DNA of 64,000 nt from Aulosira sp. FACHB-615. Lineage in GTDB: Bacteria > Cyanobacteriota > Cyanobacteriia > Cyanobacteriales > Nostocaceae. The stretch is taken from positions 372,001-436,000 of the forward strand of contig NZ_JACJSE010000003.1 of the NCBI RefSeq assembly GCF_014698045.1, read 5' to 3'. The notes beneath the pieces were generated by a model. The model saw only the letters and a program-made list of their open reading frames with translations. It was not told where the DNA came from and did no database searches. A program made the position numbers and the translations under genes. This document shows positions 32,637 through 41,000 of the stretch, piece after piece (positions within the stretch are counted from its first letter, which is position 1; every line of letters starts with the position of its first letter).

Positions 32637-33836
32637 CTAAAAACCCCATTGATGATTGCTAAATTTCGTATTTTCTACTTTCATCAAAGTATGAAATTCA
32701 GCAATAGTCTGGGCATAAATTTGATTTAAACGCTGAACATGAACATCAATCGTAAATTCTTCTTGATACCAAGCTTGTCCTTTTTCACCCATTGTTTTCG
32801 CTTTGGCATAATTGGTTGCCAATTCATTAATTGCCGCCGCTAATTGTGCAGTATTATTAGGTGAAACTAAAAGCCCAGTTTTGCCATCTTTTATATGTTC
32901 AGGAATGCCCCCGACAGCACTGGCAATTACTGGACGATAACGCGCATAAGCTTCTAAGGTGACTAAACCCGCAGGTTCTGGCCAAAGACTAGGAAAAATC
33001 ACCGCCAAACACTGTTGATATAAAGTTTCTAATTGTTCAGAATTACACCAACCATGCCAAGTAATGCGATCGCCTAGACCCAAATCATCGGCTAATTTTT
33101 CCATATTGGCTTTATCCCAACCATCACCAGCAATATCTAAATGGATATGTTTTTCAGTTTTGCTTAAGGCTTTAAGTAGCCACTCTAAACCTTTATCGGG
33201 AACTATCCGACCAACAAAAAGAATGTGCTGATTTTGATAAATTGTCCGACTCAGAGGTTCTGTCTCCACCTTGGGTAACTGCACACCGCAACGTAGTGTA
33301 ATCACTCGTTCTGGTGATATTCCCGCACTAATGATTTGCTGACGAACATATTCACTATTAGCTATTACAGGGATTTTCAATTTTTTCAGGGTATTTAAGG
33401 GATTGTAAGCATTCCACCAATTACCCAAAATTCTGTGTGGTCGCCGACTACCACAACCATCAACTACATGACCCCAAGCACAGCCTAAAGGATTCATCAC
33501 GCGATCGCAAATTTTACCTCGGTCTGCTAAATATTTGGTTCCACTCGGACAGTAACTACAATGATTGTGCAGGGTAAAAATAGCTGGACATTCTTCGCGT
33601 AAATCCGCTAAAAATTCTGGGTCGTGAAGGTGTAGTAATTTAAATTGCTTTTGATCCTCTGTCTTAATCGACTTGAGAATATGTTGATGTACTGTTGCTT
33701 GTTTGGAGATATCACAAGATTCTGAAATTTGTGAAAGTGCTAAAGAAGCCACATAAGTTTCAATTCCCCCTCCTCCGTTAATATTAGTGTTTGTGCAGTG
33801 GTAAATCATCTCTGTATGGGTTACATTTTTGCTCAT
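32637..33836 (-). CDS. GT4 family glycosyltransferase with Cys-rich insertion
   Basis: This 399-residue GT-B protein has GGGGIETYVASLALSQI near the N-terminus, FTLHNHCSYCPSG and CDRVMNPLGCAWGHVVDGCG (a Cys-rich insertion typical of one subgroup of polysaccharide GT4 enzymes). VIANSEYVRQQIISAGISP, FVGRIVPDKGLEWLLKAL and the E-x7-E motif EPAGLVTLEAYARYRPVIAS follow. The four to six cysteines at about residues 90-130 could bind a metal; that is inference. By position it corresponds to a glycosyltransferase in the Anabaena HEP cluster. It lies 120 bp after the upstream gene, so it may have its own promoter. Confidence 0.87.
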   Translation of the reverse strand: MSKNVTHTEMIYHCTNTNINGGGGIETYVASLALSQISESCDISKQATVHQHILKSIKTEDQKQFKLLHLHDPEFLADLREECPAIFTLHNHCSYCPSGTKYLADRGKICDRVMNPLGCAWGHVVDGCGSRRPHRILGNWWNAYNPLNTLKKLKIPVIANSEYVRQQIISAGISPERVITLRCGVQLPKVETEPLSRTIYQNQHILFVGRIVPDKGLEWLLKALSKTEKHIHLDIAGDGWDKANMEKLADDLGLGDRITWHGWCNSEQLETLYQQCLAVIFPSLWPEPAGLVTLEAYARYRPVIASAVGGIPEHIKDGKTGLLVSPNNTAQLAAAINELATNYAKAKTMGEKGQAWYQEEFTIDVHVQRLNQIYAQTIAEFHTLMKVENTKFSNHQWGF

Positions 33837-33956
33837 TTTACTGGTAATCGGAAATCGGGGATAGAAAAGAAAAATATCTGGATTTATGTAATGTTTTATT
33901 TAGAAAAAGCCAGGATAAAGTTTGAATTTTACCTGTTGCTTATTCCTTGTTTCCTT

Positions 33957-34796
33957 TCACAAACCGACATTTAACCACAATTTATGTCTAACATCATTGA
34001 CATAATGCCTCATGGCAATCTTTGGACTGGCAAATTTATCTGGATAAATGAATTGGTCTTCTACATTCAAAATATATTTTTGCGAACAGAAAGGTTTAGC
34101 ATGATTATGGTGCATTGTTAAATGGGCAATTGTTTGTTCTGTAAAATAGATAGGCTGATCTGGCAATTTTGCCAACCGTTCAATTGCCCAACTCCAATCT
34201 AATTGATGGTTAAATAAAAGAAATCCAGCATTAACTGGCTGCAATTTTTCGTTTTCATCATAGATCAGTCGTTCATCTAAAGAAGCAGAACAATCAGGAA
34301 GATAATAGCAAGATTTATCAGCTACCTTAGTGAAGTTATCTAAATCTACACCACCAGGAAAGAATAAAATATCGGAATCTGTATAAATAGTTGTACCGTT
34401 TACCGGAATTGACATCAATGCAGCTAACTTTTTACCTAATGGATGAATTTGAGCATAATTAGTAACACATTGAGGTAAATCATCCCGAATGAGTTTCGTG
34501 ACAGGGACAACATCTACACAAGGATGAATCCGACAAAGTAATTTACAGCTAGAGTCGCTATAACTACCATCAGAAATAACAATAAATCTTTTTGGTATAC
34601 CAATATTCCGAATAAATGAACGAATACTAGCGACTTGTTCTGGTAAATCACGCTCGCAAGAAAGCGAATAAACTGTGATATCAATCTGGCGAGTTTGCTT
34701 GATTGGTAAAGTGCTAATTATATTAATAAACTTGGTGTAGATGTTACGGATAAATCTACCTTGCATTCTAGCAGCATGGTAGCCAATATTTACCAT
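33957..34796 (-). CDS. Putative glycosyltransferase-like protein of the HEP island
   Basis: This 279-residue protein is not assigned firmly. It has ITVYSLSCERDLPEQVASIR, then FIVISDGSYSDSSCKLLCRI, and the acidic motif TTIYTDSDILFFPGG, in which DSD could be a GT-A metal-binding triad. PVNAGFLLFNHQLDWSWAIE and IYFTEQTIAHLTMHHNHAKP follow. These patterns fit a GT8/GT77-like or uncharacterised nucleotide-diphospho-sugar transferase fold. Its place between hepA and a GT4 gene supports a role in the same polysaccharide. No transmembrane helix is evident. Confidence 0.6.
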   Translation of the reverse strand: MVNIGYHAARMQGRFIRNIYTKFINIISTLPIKQTRQIDITVYSLSCERDLPEQVASIRSFIRNIGIPKRFIVISDGSYSDSSCKLLCRIHPCVDVVPVTKLIRDDLPQCVTNYAQIHPLGKKLAALMSIPVNGTTIYTDSDILFFPGGVDLDNFTKVADKSCYYLPDCSASLDERLIYDENEKLQPVNAGFLLFNHQLDWSWAIERLAKLPDQPIYFTEQTIAHLTMHHNHAKPFCSQKYILNVEDQFIYPDKFASPKIAMRHYVNDVRHKLWLNVGL

Positions 34797-34847
34797 TTAT
34801 TTAACCTCAAAATATTAGAAGAATAATTAACCGCACATAAATAACAG

Positions 34848-34921
34848 AGGCTAGGGACTAGGGACTAAAGCTTTTGAAAATGAGATTTAGTGAGTTAACT
34901 AGCCTCTAGCATCTAGCCCCT
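34848..34921. repeat. Inverted heptamer block (CTAGGGA / TCTAGCC)
   Basis: GAGGCTAGGGACTAGGGACT (from 34848) and the opposing CTAGCCTCTAGCATCTAGCC (to about 34917) form an inverted pair of heptamer repeats 5 bp after the hepA stop codon. It could fold as a hairpin at the 3' end of hepA. Confidence 0.6.
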
Positions 34922-34926
34922 AATTC

Positions 34927-36777
34927 TTACCCTGCTTGTCCCATTTCATACTGAGTTTTGTGATATTCCCAAAGCTTACCTTTTAGCTCTAAGAGTTCTT
35001 GATATTTACCTTGTTCGACGATGCGTCCTTGTTCTAAAACAACAACTTTATCGGCGTTGGCGATAGTAGAAAGACGATGGGCGATCGCAATTACCGTCCG
35101 ACCTACAGATAGCTTTTCGATGGATTCTTGAATCAAGCGTTCAGTCACAGAATCTAACGCACTCGTAGCTTCATCTAATATCAAAATTTCTGGGTCGCGT
35201 AACAAAGCCCGCGCGATCGCAATTCGTTGGCGTTGTCCACCAGATAATCTTACGCCTCTATCTCCTAATTTGGTGTCAAAGCCTTCTGGCATTTCTTCGA
35301 TAAATTCTACAGCGTTGGCTAACCGCGCTGCTTCTCGAATATCTGCGGCTGTCGCGCCTGTTGTCCCATAAGCAATATTTTGCCAAACAGAAGTATTGAA
35401 GATAAATGTATCTTGACTAACAACGGCAATTTTTTGCCGTAATGAATTGATATCAAATCTTTGGATATCAACTCCATCAATCATCACATGACCTTCTGTG
35501 GGGTCGTAAAATCTCGGAATTAAATCAATTAAGGTACTTTTACCAGCACCCGTGGCTCCTACTAAGGCTGTGGTTTTGCCTTTTTCAATACTGAGTGTGA
35601 CATTATTTAATACTAAATAATTGGGGTCATAACCAAAATCTACAGACACAACATCAATTGAATGTTTTAACCCAATAAATTGAAGTTTGCCATTCTGTAA
35701 ATAGGTTTTATCATCAGTCCTCATTAAATCTTTAATATTGTCGGCTGCACCTGCTAAGGTACTCAAATGCGCTCTCGTACCATTAATATCCTGCACAATC
35801 GGCACTACCCGAAACAGCACAAAGAAAAATGTTAGTAAAGACGCAACTTGCAGTGTGCCATTCACAACAAAAACTGTAAAAGCAAAAATGATCATCCCGA
35901 TGAGAATTGTACTAGCGATACTTTCTGCTAATGGTCTCACCATTGCCCAAATTAAGATAACTTTTTTGGAACTTTTAAGTACATTATCACTAGCCTGATA
36001 AAAACGCTGACGTTCAAAATTTTGCGTCCCAAATGCCTGAACTGTACGAATCCCGTTAATAAATTCTATGGCTGTGGAAGTAAAATGACCGTTAGCAATA
36101 GAAGTACTAAAACTACTTTCTCGCGCACGCGCATTGAGAGTTGATAAGCCGACACCAGCCAAGGTAAATAGTAATAAAGATGCAATCGATAACTGCCAAG
36201 ATAGCAAAAACATCGAGATAAAGTAGACAGTAGCGGTGATAGTTCTCGTCATTAAAAATGCCGTACCACTAAACCACTGTTTGATGCGCTCAATTTCTGT
36301 GGTAATTGTATTAATCAGTTCCCCAGAGCGAGTTTTTGCGAAGTAACTGAGGGGCAAACTTTGTAACTGTTCAAAAATCTGCTTCCGCAGGCGATCTGCT
36401 AAATATAGCTGAGTACTTTCTGTATAGACTTGCGCTAAATAATTGAAACCAGCCCGGAACCAAGTACTGAGTAAAATCAGCAAAGATATCCGATATAACC
36501 GATTAATTGCCGAACTATTTGCAGCTAAAATCCAAGTATCAAACCACTCGACACCAGTTTGAATTGGTTTTGCATTGGGGTCAGTTAAGTTTTGCAAAAA
36601 TGACAGCAAAAACCCAATACTAAAACCTTCAAATGTTGCCGCTATAAAAGAGAAGACTAAAGCAAATATAGCAACCTTGCGGAAATGTTTAAATTCTCGC
36701 AATATTAAATAGTTATTTTGCCAAAATGTAGTAGCTTTAAATATATTATTTAATTGTTGGTTTAGTTTAACAAGCAT
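34927..36777 (-). CDS. hepA: ABC exporter for heterocyst envelope polysaccharide (HepA-type)
   Basis: This 616-residue half-transporter fuses a six-helix membrane domain (about residues 30-330) to an ATPase domain. The ATPase has Walker A VGATGAGKSTLIDLIPRFYD (near 411), Q-loop VVSQDTFIFN, signature RLSGGQRQRIAIARALL (near 512), Walker B ILILDEATSALD and H-loop IAHRLSTI. The MsbA/LipA-like family exports lipids or lipid-linked glycans. HepA of Anabaena is needed for the polysaccharide layer of the heterocyst envelope. The hepA call rests on family, length and on the directly preceding hepC, an order conserved in Anabaena (alr2834-alr2835). hepC ends 150 bp upstream. Confidence 0.85.
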   Translation of the reverse strand: MLVKLNQQLNNIFKATTFWQNNYLILREFKHFRKVAIFALVFSFIAATFEGFSIGFLLSFLQNLTDPNAKPIQTGVEWFDTWILAANSSAINRLYRISLLILLSTWFRAGFNYLAQVYTESTQLYLADRLRKQIFEQLQSLPLSYFAKTRSGELINTITTEIERIKQWFSGTAFLMTRTITATVYFISMFLLSWQLSIASLLLFTLAGVGLSTLNARARESSFSTSIANGHFTSTAIEFINGIRTVQAFGTQNFERQRFYQASDNVLKSSKKVILIWAMVRPLAESIASTILIGMIIFAFTVFVVNGTLQVASLLTFFFVLFRVVPIVQDINGTRAHLSTLAGAADNIKDLMRTDDKTYLQNGKLQFIGLKHSIDVVSVDFGYDPNYLVLNNVTLSIEKGKTTALVGATGAGKSTLIDLIPRFYDPTEGHVMIDGVDIQRFDINSLRQKIAVVSQDTFIFNTSVWQNIAYGTTGATAADIREAARLANAVEFIEEMPEGFDTKLGDRGVRLSGGQRQRIAIARALLRDPEILILDEATSALDSVTERLIQESIEKLSVGRTVIAIAHRLSTIANADKVVVLEQGRIVEQGKYQELLELKGKLWEYHKTQYEMGQAG

Positions 36778-36927
36778 GAGTTTGCGAATAAATGTTTTCT
36801 AATTCCTACAGGTGGCTACAGATGCTCTATGATATTTAGCTCTAGTCTAAGTGCGGCAAATGATGTGATCAATTACCGCACTGTTTGTAGAGGTTGTTAG
36901 CTAGATAGAGAAGACGGCAGTTAATAA

Positions 36928-37734
36928 TTATGAATTATGAATTATTAAGTTTGATTCCGCCTGGGCTGACCAAGATTTTGTCATCACAGGTAATTGATTC
37001 AGGGAAATTTGAGCTTCTGAACTTAATCTTATTGCTGTTGCTAAAGTCCAAGAGCGAGACCCAATAAAACCCATATCACCCCGCAGTACATTGAATAACT
37101 GTGGTAAGTTTTCTAGACCAGATTTACGCATCCAAAGAGTTAAGGGTGTAAGCTTAGGTTTGCTTGTCGTGGAGAATTTAATAGCTTGGAAAAGCCTACC
37201 TCGTTCTCCTACATACCACTCAGTAGAAAATAGAGAGTCAGGTGAGGTAATTTGCAACAACATTACTAATCCCAACATAGCTGGACTTAGTAATAGCAGC
37301 AGAAATAAAGCTGCTATCCAATCAATCAGTCGCAGGAACCATCCCCAAGGTTTACTATTTTGTTTAAACAGTAAATTTTCTGAAGATCCGTAAAGAAACA
37401 TGGGCTTATGAGATTTTTTACAAGCATCTGCCCAAAACTTTACCCAAGTCTCACCAATTTGAGGGTCTATGCTCACCAAATTTACAGGAGAATGTTTTAA
37501 GCAATCGATTAATAATTGCTGGTTTTCTAAAGCTGGCAAATATGGCTGTTTAAATTTACCGGGAGATTTCACTAACAATTTATCCCGCCGCCATTGTAGT
37601 GTGCAGTATAGGGTAGGTTCGGTTGCAGGTTGTAGAGTTACACTATCAACAGTCTGTGGAGTACGAACTAATGAGCTAGTCATGTGTCTTTGGATTAGTA
37701 CGATAGTAAGTTGCTGATCTCGAAGGCGATTCAT
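36928..37734 (-). CDS. hepC: Heterocyst development sugar-phosphate transferase HepC
   Basis: HepC resembles undecaprenyl-phosphate sugar-phosphate transferases, which start a repeat unit on a lipid carrier. In the 268-residue protein, residues about 1-130 are a variable domain. The rest is a monotopic PGT-like domain: reentrant helix LIDWIAALFLLLLLSPAM, GERGRLFQAIKFSTTS, and RKSGLENLPQLFNVLRGDMG. Active PGTs have Asp-Glu in the ...DELPQL motif; here it reads ENLPQL, so the catalytic dyad is replaced by Glu-Asn. Adjacency to hepA and length support the hepC name. About 800 bp of non-coding DNA lie upstream, fitting a separately regulated, development-dependent promoter. Confidence 0.83.
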   Translation of the reverse strand: MNRLRDQQLTIVLIQRHMTSSLVRTPQTVDSVTLQPATEPTLYCTLQWRRDKLLVKSPGKFKQPYLPALENQQLLIDCLKHSPVNLVSIDPQIGETWVKFWADACKKSHKPMFLYGSSENLLFKQNSKPWGWFLRLIDWIAALFLLLLLSPAMLGLVMLLQITSPDSLFSTEWYVGERGRLFQAIKFSTTSKPKLTPLTLWMRKSGLENLPQLFNVLRGDMGFIGSRSWTLATAIRLSSEAQISLNQLPVMTKSWSAQAESNLIIHNS

Positions 37735-38428
37735 GCCAAAGACTTTGATCTGAATCTTGTCTTGCTCTCAAAATTAGTAGATGAATGATTAGTAAGAATT
37801 CAGTACCCAGGAGTCAGAAGTAATTCAGTATGATTGCTAAATTTGATGGGAGCAAACTTGTTGTTGATGCTGATGAATATTCTGAATATAGCAATCCTAA
37901 ATGATTTATAAACTTCTTTCTCCCTTGTCTACCCTGTCTTCCTTGTCACGCCACTGAGGGAGTCGGCAGAGCCGCCCAACGCAGTGGCTCTCCCTTGTCT
38001 CTGTTGTTTACATATCAAATGGAACTGATATACCAATCAATATTTAGGGAAAACTTGCAGGTAAACTTGGTATTTTGTGAGTAAAAGAAATATTGGATAG
38101 ATGTAGAGGCAAATCATCCAATATTCCTTTAGGTTATAGATGAGAACTATGTTGAACTTTATCTACCTTTGTTATTGATTTTCTCAGTTGAGAAAAACTA
38201 GTCCACTGTTTTCTTTTAGCTGCTTGGAAGGGGCTTTAATCTCTAGGATATAAGAGTCTGTAGAATTGACTATATACGGAAGCAAATTCTTTATTTAGTC
38301 TTTAAAATCATGAGACTTAATCATCATAATTATAAAGCTGAGATAAATATACTGATTTTTTATCTAGTAAATAGGATTTAATTTTGACAATTAAAATGTT
38401 TAATCAAGACATTAAAAATAAAAAACTT

Positions 38429-38461
38429 AGATCCCCGATTTCTTGAATAAGTCGGGGATCT
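38429..38461. repeat. Palindrome family member (GATCCCCGA/TCGGGGATC)
   Basis: AGATCCCCGATTT and AAGTCGGGGATCT form 13-bp arms with one G-T pair. On the + strand the hairpin is followed by ATTTTTT. It is 3' of the Wzc-like gene, just beyond that gene's own terminator. Confidence 0.8.
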
Positions 38462-38482
38462 ATTTTTTCCAGGACATAAAAA

Positions 38483-38523
38483 ATATGTGCGATCGCTCTT
38501 GGGGAGGATGCGATCGCACATAT
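38483..38523 (-). terminator. Terminator of the Wzc-like gene with HIP1-containing arms
   Basis: ATATGTGCGATCGC (38483-38496) and GCGATCGCACATAT (38510-38523) are perfect 14-bp arms. Both contain a full HIP1 octamer GCGATCGC. On the minus strand the stem is followed by TTTTTTATG, 20 bp after the stop codon, so this is a strong intrinsic terminator. Confidence 0.85.
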
Positions 38524-38543
38524 CTATAAACTTCCAAGTTGTA

Positions 38544-40772
38544 CTATTTTTCTACCGCTTGTTTCAAAGCCAAACGGTATTCTTTGGGATAATGGACAAA
38601 ACTGCTATCTGAGCTAGAAACACCATTAGCCACTACCCCAATCAGATTTAACCGACTCAACATTCCTGTAGCTTGAGCAAGTTGGTTACGAGTCACCACA
38701 CCCATACTAGCCACTAACACCACACTCCGACAGGACGATGCTGTTAACATTGCATCTACCAAACCCAATACAGGCGGCGCGTCTATCAGTACCAAATCAT
38801 AATTTTCTTCAAAGGTTCTCATCAGTTGCATCATGCGCGGAGAACTCAACAAATGGGCGGGATCAGTCGGTTTTGGCCCAGCCGTCAAAATATCAATATA
38901 AGCTGAACCTAAAGATTGAATGCCAATCTGATTCGGTAAAGTAATCTCGCTACCCAGTAAAGTCGAAAGTCCTTGCTCATTAGGCAAATTTAGCTGTTCG
39001 TGCAGACTGGGATTGCGTAAGTTAGCATCAATCAACAGCACTCGTTTGTGTAAGCGAGCCGCACTCATCGCCAAACCCAAAGCCATACCTGATTTAGCTT
39101 CATCAGGTAAAGCTGAAGTAATCATCAAAGACTTCAAACTAGATACAGTATTGAGCAGTTCAATGTTTTTGTAAATTAAGTCTAGAGATTCCCAACGTGG
39201 AGGCGACTGTAACACCTGAATTGTCCAAGGTGCAGGGGTTTCTGGCTTCCCAAAGGGTAACTTGATAATTGAATCTCTGGCTTTAGCGGGGGGTAATTTT
39301 GGCGTTGTTCCCAACAAAGGTAAAGCAACTTGCTTTTCTAACTCAGCCGTTGTATGTACCGCATCATCAGAAGCCTCGCGTAAGAAAGCTGCAATTCCGC
39401 CCAACATTAACCCCACCACAGCACCTAATAAAAGGTTTTGTTGCAAGTTGGGGCCTAACTGCACACCTACATGGGGTTCTTCTACAACTTCCCAATTAAA
39501 TCCACCTTTAGCTAATTCTTGGCGCAGTTGTTGTTCGGCTCTTAACAACTGCTCAAATCTTTCGCGGCTAAATACCAACTGTGGTTGGATGCGATTGTAA
39601 TAAGCCAACAAAGGCGGGAAGCGTTTGATTTCAAAACGTAATTGAGTTTCTTTTTGCGCCAAAGTTTGATCACGGGCGCTCAATGCAACTATTGTTGTTT
39701 GAGTTTCTACTAGTTCACTCGCCAAGTTCAAATCAATTTGGCCAAACTGTCCTTGTTCTAACAGCGAGTCTCTAGAACCAACTACACCAGATGATCTTCC
39801 GCCTAGAGTTCTGCCTACTTCTTGTTCTAATAATGCTTTTTGACTACCTAACTGCTCTTGTAGCTTCTGTACATTGGGAGTTTCATCAGTAAAGCGCAAA
39901 CGTTCTTGAGCTAAAGCTAATTCTGTTCTTTGAATTTCATTGAGTAAGCCTTGGTAACGTGTAGATTGGCTCAACCGGGAAGCAACGAGGGCATTTTGGG
40001 GAGAACGGTTCAATTGTTCTTCTAAAGATTTCTGTCGTGCTATAGCTTCTTGATATTGAGCGCGAGTTGTACGACGTTCTTGCTCAACATTATTCAGTGC
40101 ATCTTCCAAAGCTTTGGCTTGAGCTACCGGGTCGATTAAATTTTGGTTACGACGGAATCTTTGGAGGTTAGACTCAGCCGCATTGACTTCTTCACTGGCC
40201 TTACTCAACTGTTCCCGGATAACTTGTAGACCTTTTTGCAGCCTAGAATCTTGTTGTTGTTTGTTGTATTCCACATAAACTTCCCGAACAGCAGTTAAAA
40301 CTTTTTGGGTTTTGATGGGGTCTCTGTCGGTGTAGTCTACTTGGAAAATTTTGGTGGCGATATTATCTTCTTTGGTTTTGAGTTGATTTAAAGCTAAAGC
40401 GCCTTTAATCTCACCTACAGTGATGTCTGGATATTCTTTACGCAGTTTATCCACTGCCTTTTGAATCAGCCCTGAACTCTGCATGAGATTTAGCTGAGTG
40501 CCTGTATCTATTTCTACATTTGATTCAGTAAACTGATTTTCAACTCCACCTGCTTCTTGTTTACCTTGATAGTTAGGTTCTACTAACAGTTGCATTGAGC
40601 TTTTGTAAGTAGGTTTAGTCTTAGCAGTCATAATTGCTGCCATCGCAATTGAAGCTACGAATACTGCGACAAACCAAGGAAACCTACGAATAAAAACTGC
40701 TAATAGTTGTCCATAACCCGGCTCTGTATCAGTAATTTTATTTACACTGGGATTAAGACTAGTTTGAACCAC
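38544..40772 (-). CDS. Wzc-like polysaccharide co-polymerase with degenerate kinase domain
   Basis: This 742-residue protein has the Wzz/Wzc plan: TM1 at about residues 30-50, a periplasmic coiled coil (about 170-400) and TM2 at about 440-460. A cytoplasmic BY-kinase-like domain follows, with Walker A' VLLIDANLRNPSLH and Walker B LVLIDAPPVLGLVDAML. The normal Walker A PGEGKST reads PDEAKSG: both glycines and the Thr are lost. The tail has only two tyrosines instead of a Tyr cluster. It probably controls chain length of the envelope polysaccharide; kinase activity is doubtful. Translation starts at GTG 40772, with AGAAGGAT seven bases upstream. By position it matches alr2833 of Anabaena, from memory. 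Confidence 0.85.
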   Translation of the reverse strand: MVQTSLNPSVNKITDTEPGYGQLLAVFIRRFPWFVAVFVASIAMAAIMTAKTKPTYKSSMQLLVEPNYQGKQEAGGVENQFTESNVEIDTGTQLNLMQSSGLIQKAVDKLRKEYPDITVGEIKGALALNQLKTKEDNIATKIFQVDYTDRDPIKTQKVLTAVREVYVEYNKQQQDSRLQKGLQVIREQLSKASEEVNAAESNLQRFRRNQNLIDPVAQAKALEDALNNVEQERRTTRAQYQEAIARQKSLEEQLNRSPQNALVASRLSQSTRYQGLLNEIQRTELALAQERLRFTDETPNVQKLQEQLGSQKALLEQEVGRTLGGRSSGVVGSRDSLLEQGQFGQIDLNLASELVETQTTIVALSARDQTLAQKETQLRFEIKRFPPLLAYYNRIQPQLVFSRERFEQLLRAEQQLRQELAKGGFNWEVVEEPHVGVQLGPNLQQNLLLGAVVGLMLGGIAAFLREASDDAVHTTAELEKQVALPLLGTTPKLPPAKARDSIIKLPFGKPETPAPWTIQVLQSPPRWESLDLIYKNIELLNTVSSLKSLMITSALPDEAKSGMALGLAMSAARLHKRVLLIDANLRNPSLHEQLNLPNEQGLSTLLGSEITLPNQIGIQSLGSAYIDILTAGPKPTDPAHLLSSPRMMQLMRTFEENYDLVLIDAPPVLGLVDAMLTASSCRSVVLVASMGVVTRNQLAQATGMLSRLNLIGVVANGVSSSDSSFVHYPKEYRLALKQAVEK

Positions 40773-40782
40773 TTTTATTATC

Positions 40783-40806
40783 CTTCTCTGCGAGACGCTA
40801 CACGAA
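40783..40806 (-). repeat. SDR overlapping the ribosome-binding site of the Wzc-like gene
   Basis: On the minus strand, TTCGTGTAGCGTCTC-GCAGAGAAG matches the repeat TTCGCGTAGCGTCTCC...GGAGAAG seen near 42.73 and 58.44 kb. Its last bases form part of AGAAGGAT, the only plausible Shine-Dalgarno for the GTG start at 40772. Confidence 0.65.
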
Positions 40807-40837
40807 CAACTAACAAGCCAGATGAATAATTAGAATA

Positions 40838-41000
40838 GAATTCAGGAGTCAAGAGCCAGAACTAAGTATAAATTCTGTGCGACTCGTGGATGAATAAACG
40901 GTTTTAAAACTACCTCTAAATTGAAAATTGAGAGGTTTTCCATTAGCTGCGGGTATAAATCACGCACTAATTGATTCTGACTTCTTACTTCTGAATTCTT
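40838..41000. mobile_element. Degenerate member of the GAATTCAGGAGTCAGAA MITE-like family
   Basis: GAATTCAGGAGTCAAGAGCC at the left and GACTTCTTACTTCTGAATTC at the right resemble the ends of the intact elements at 42437-42572 and 53926-54058. The interior CTACCTCTAAATTGAAAATT also recalls their centre. It abuts the stop codon of the GT4 gene at 41001. No clear target duplication is seen. Confidence 0.55.

Larger units (their letters stand above)
37735..38543. other. Long upstream region of hepC-hepA
   Basis: This 809-bp gap has no gene. It contains a partial MITE-like end (AAGAATTCAGTACCCAGGAG at about 37795-37814), the repeat AGTCGGCAGAGCCGCCCA (37961-37978) flanked by CCACTG/CAGTGG, and AT-rich sequence from 38100 to 38420. 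Two hairpins (38429-38461, 38483-38523) follow the upstream gene's stop. The hepC promoter must lie here, probably within the AT-rich part, but I cannot fix it. Confidence 0.55.
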
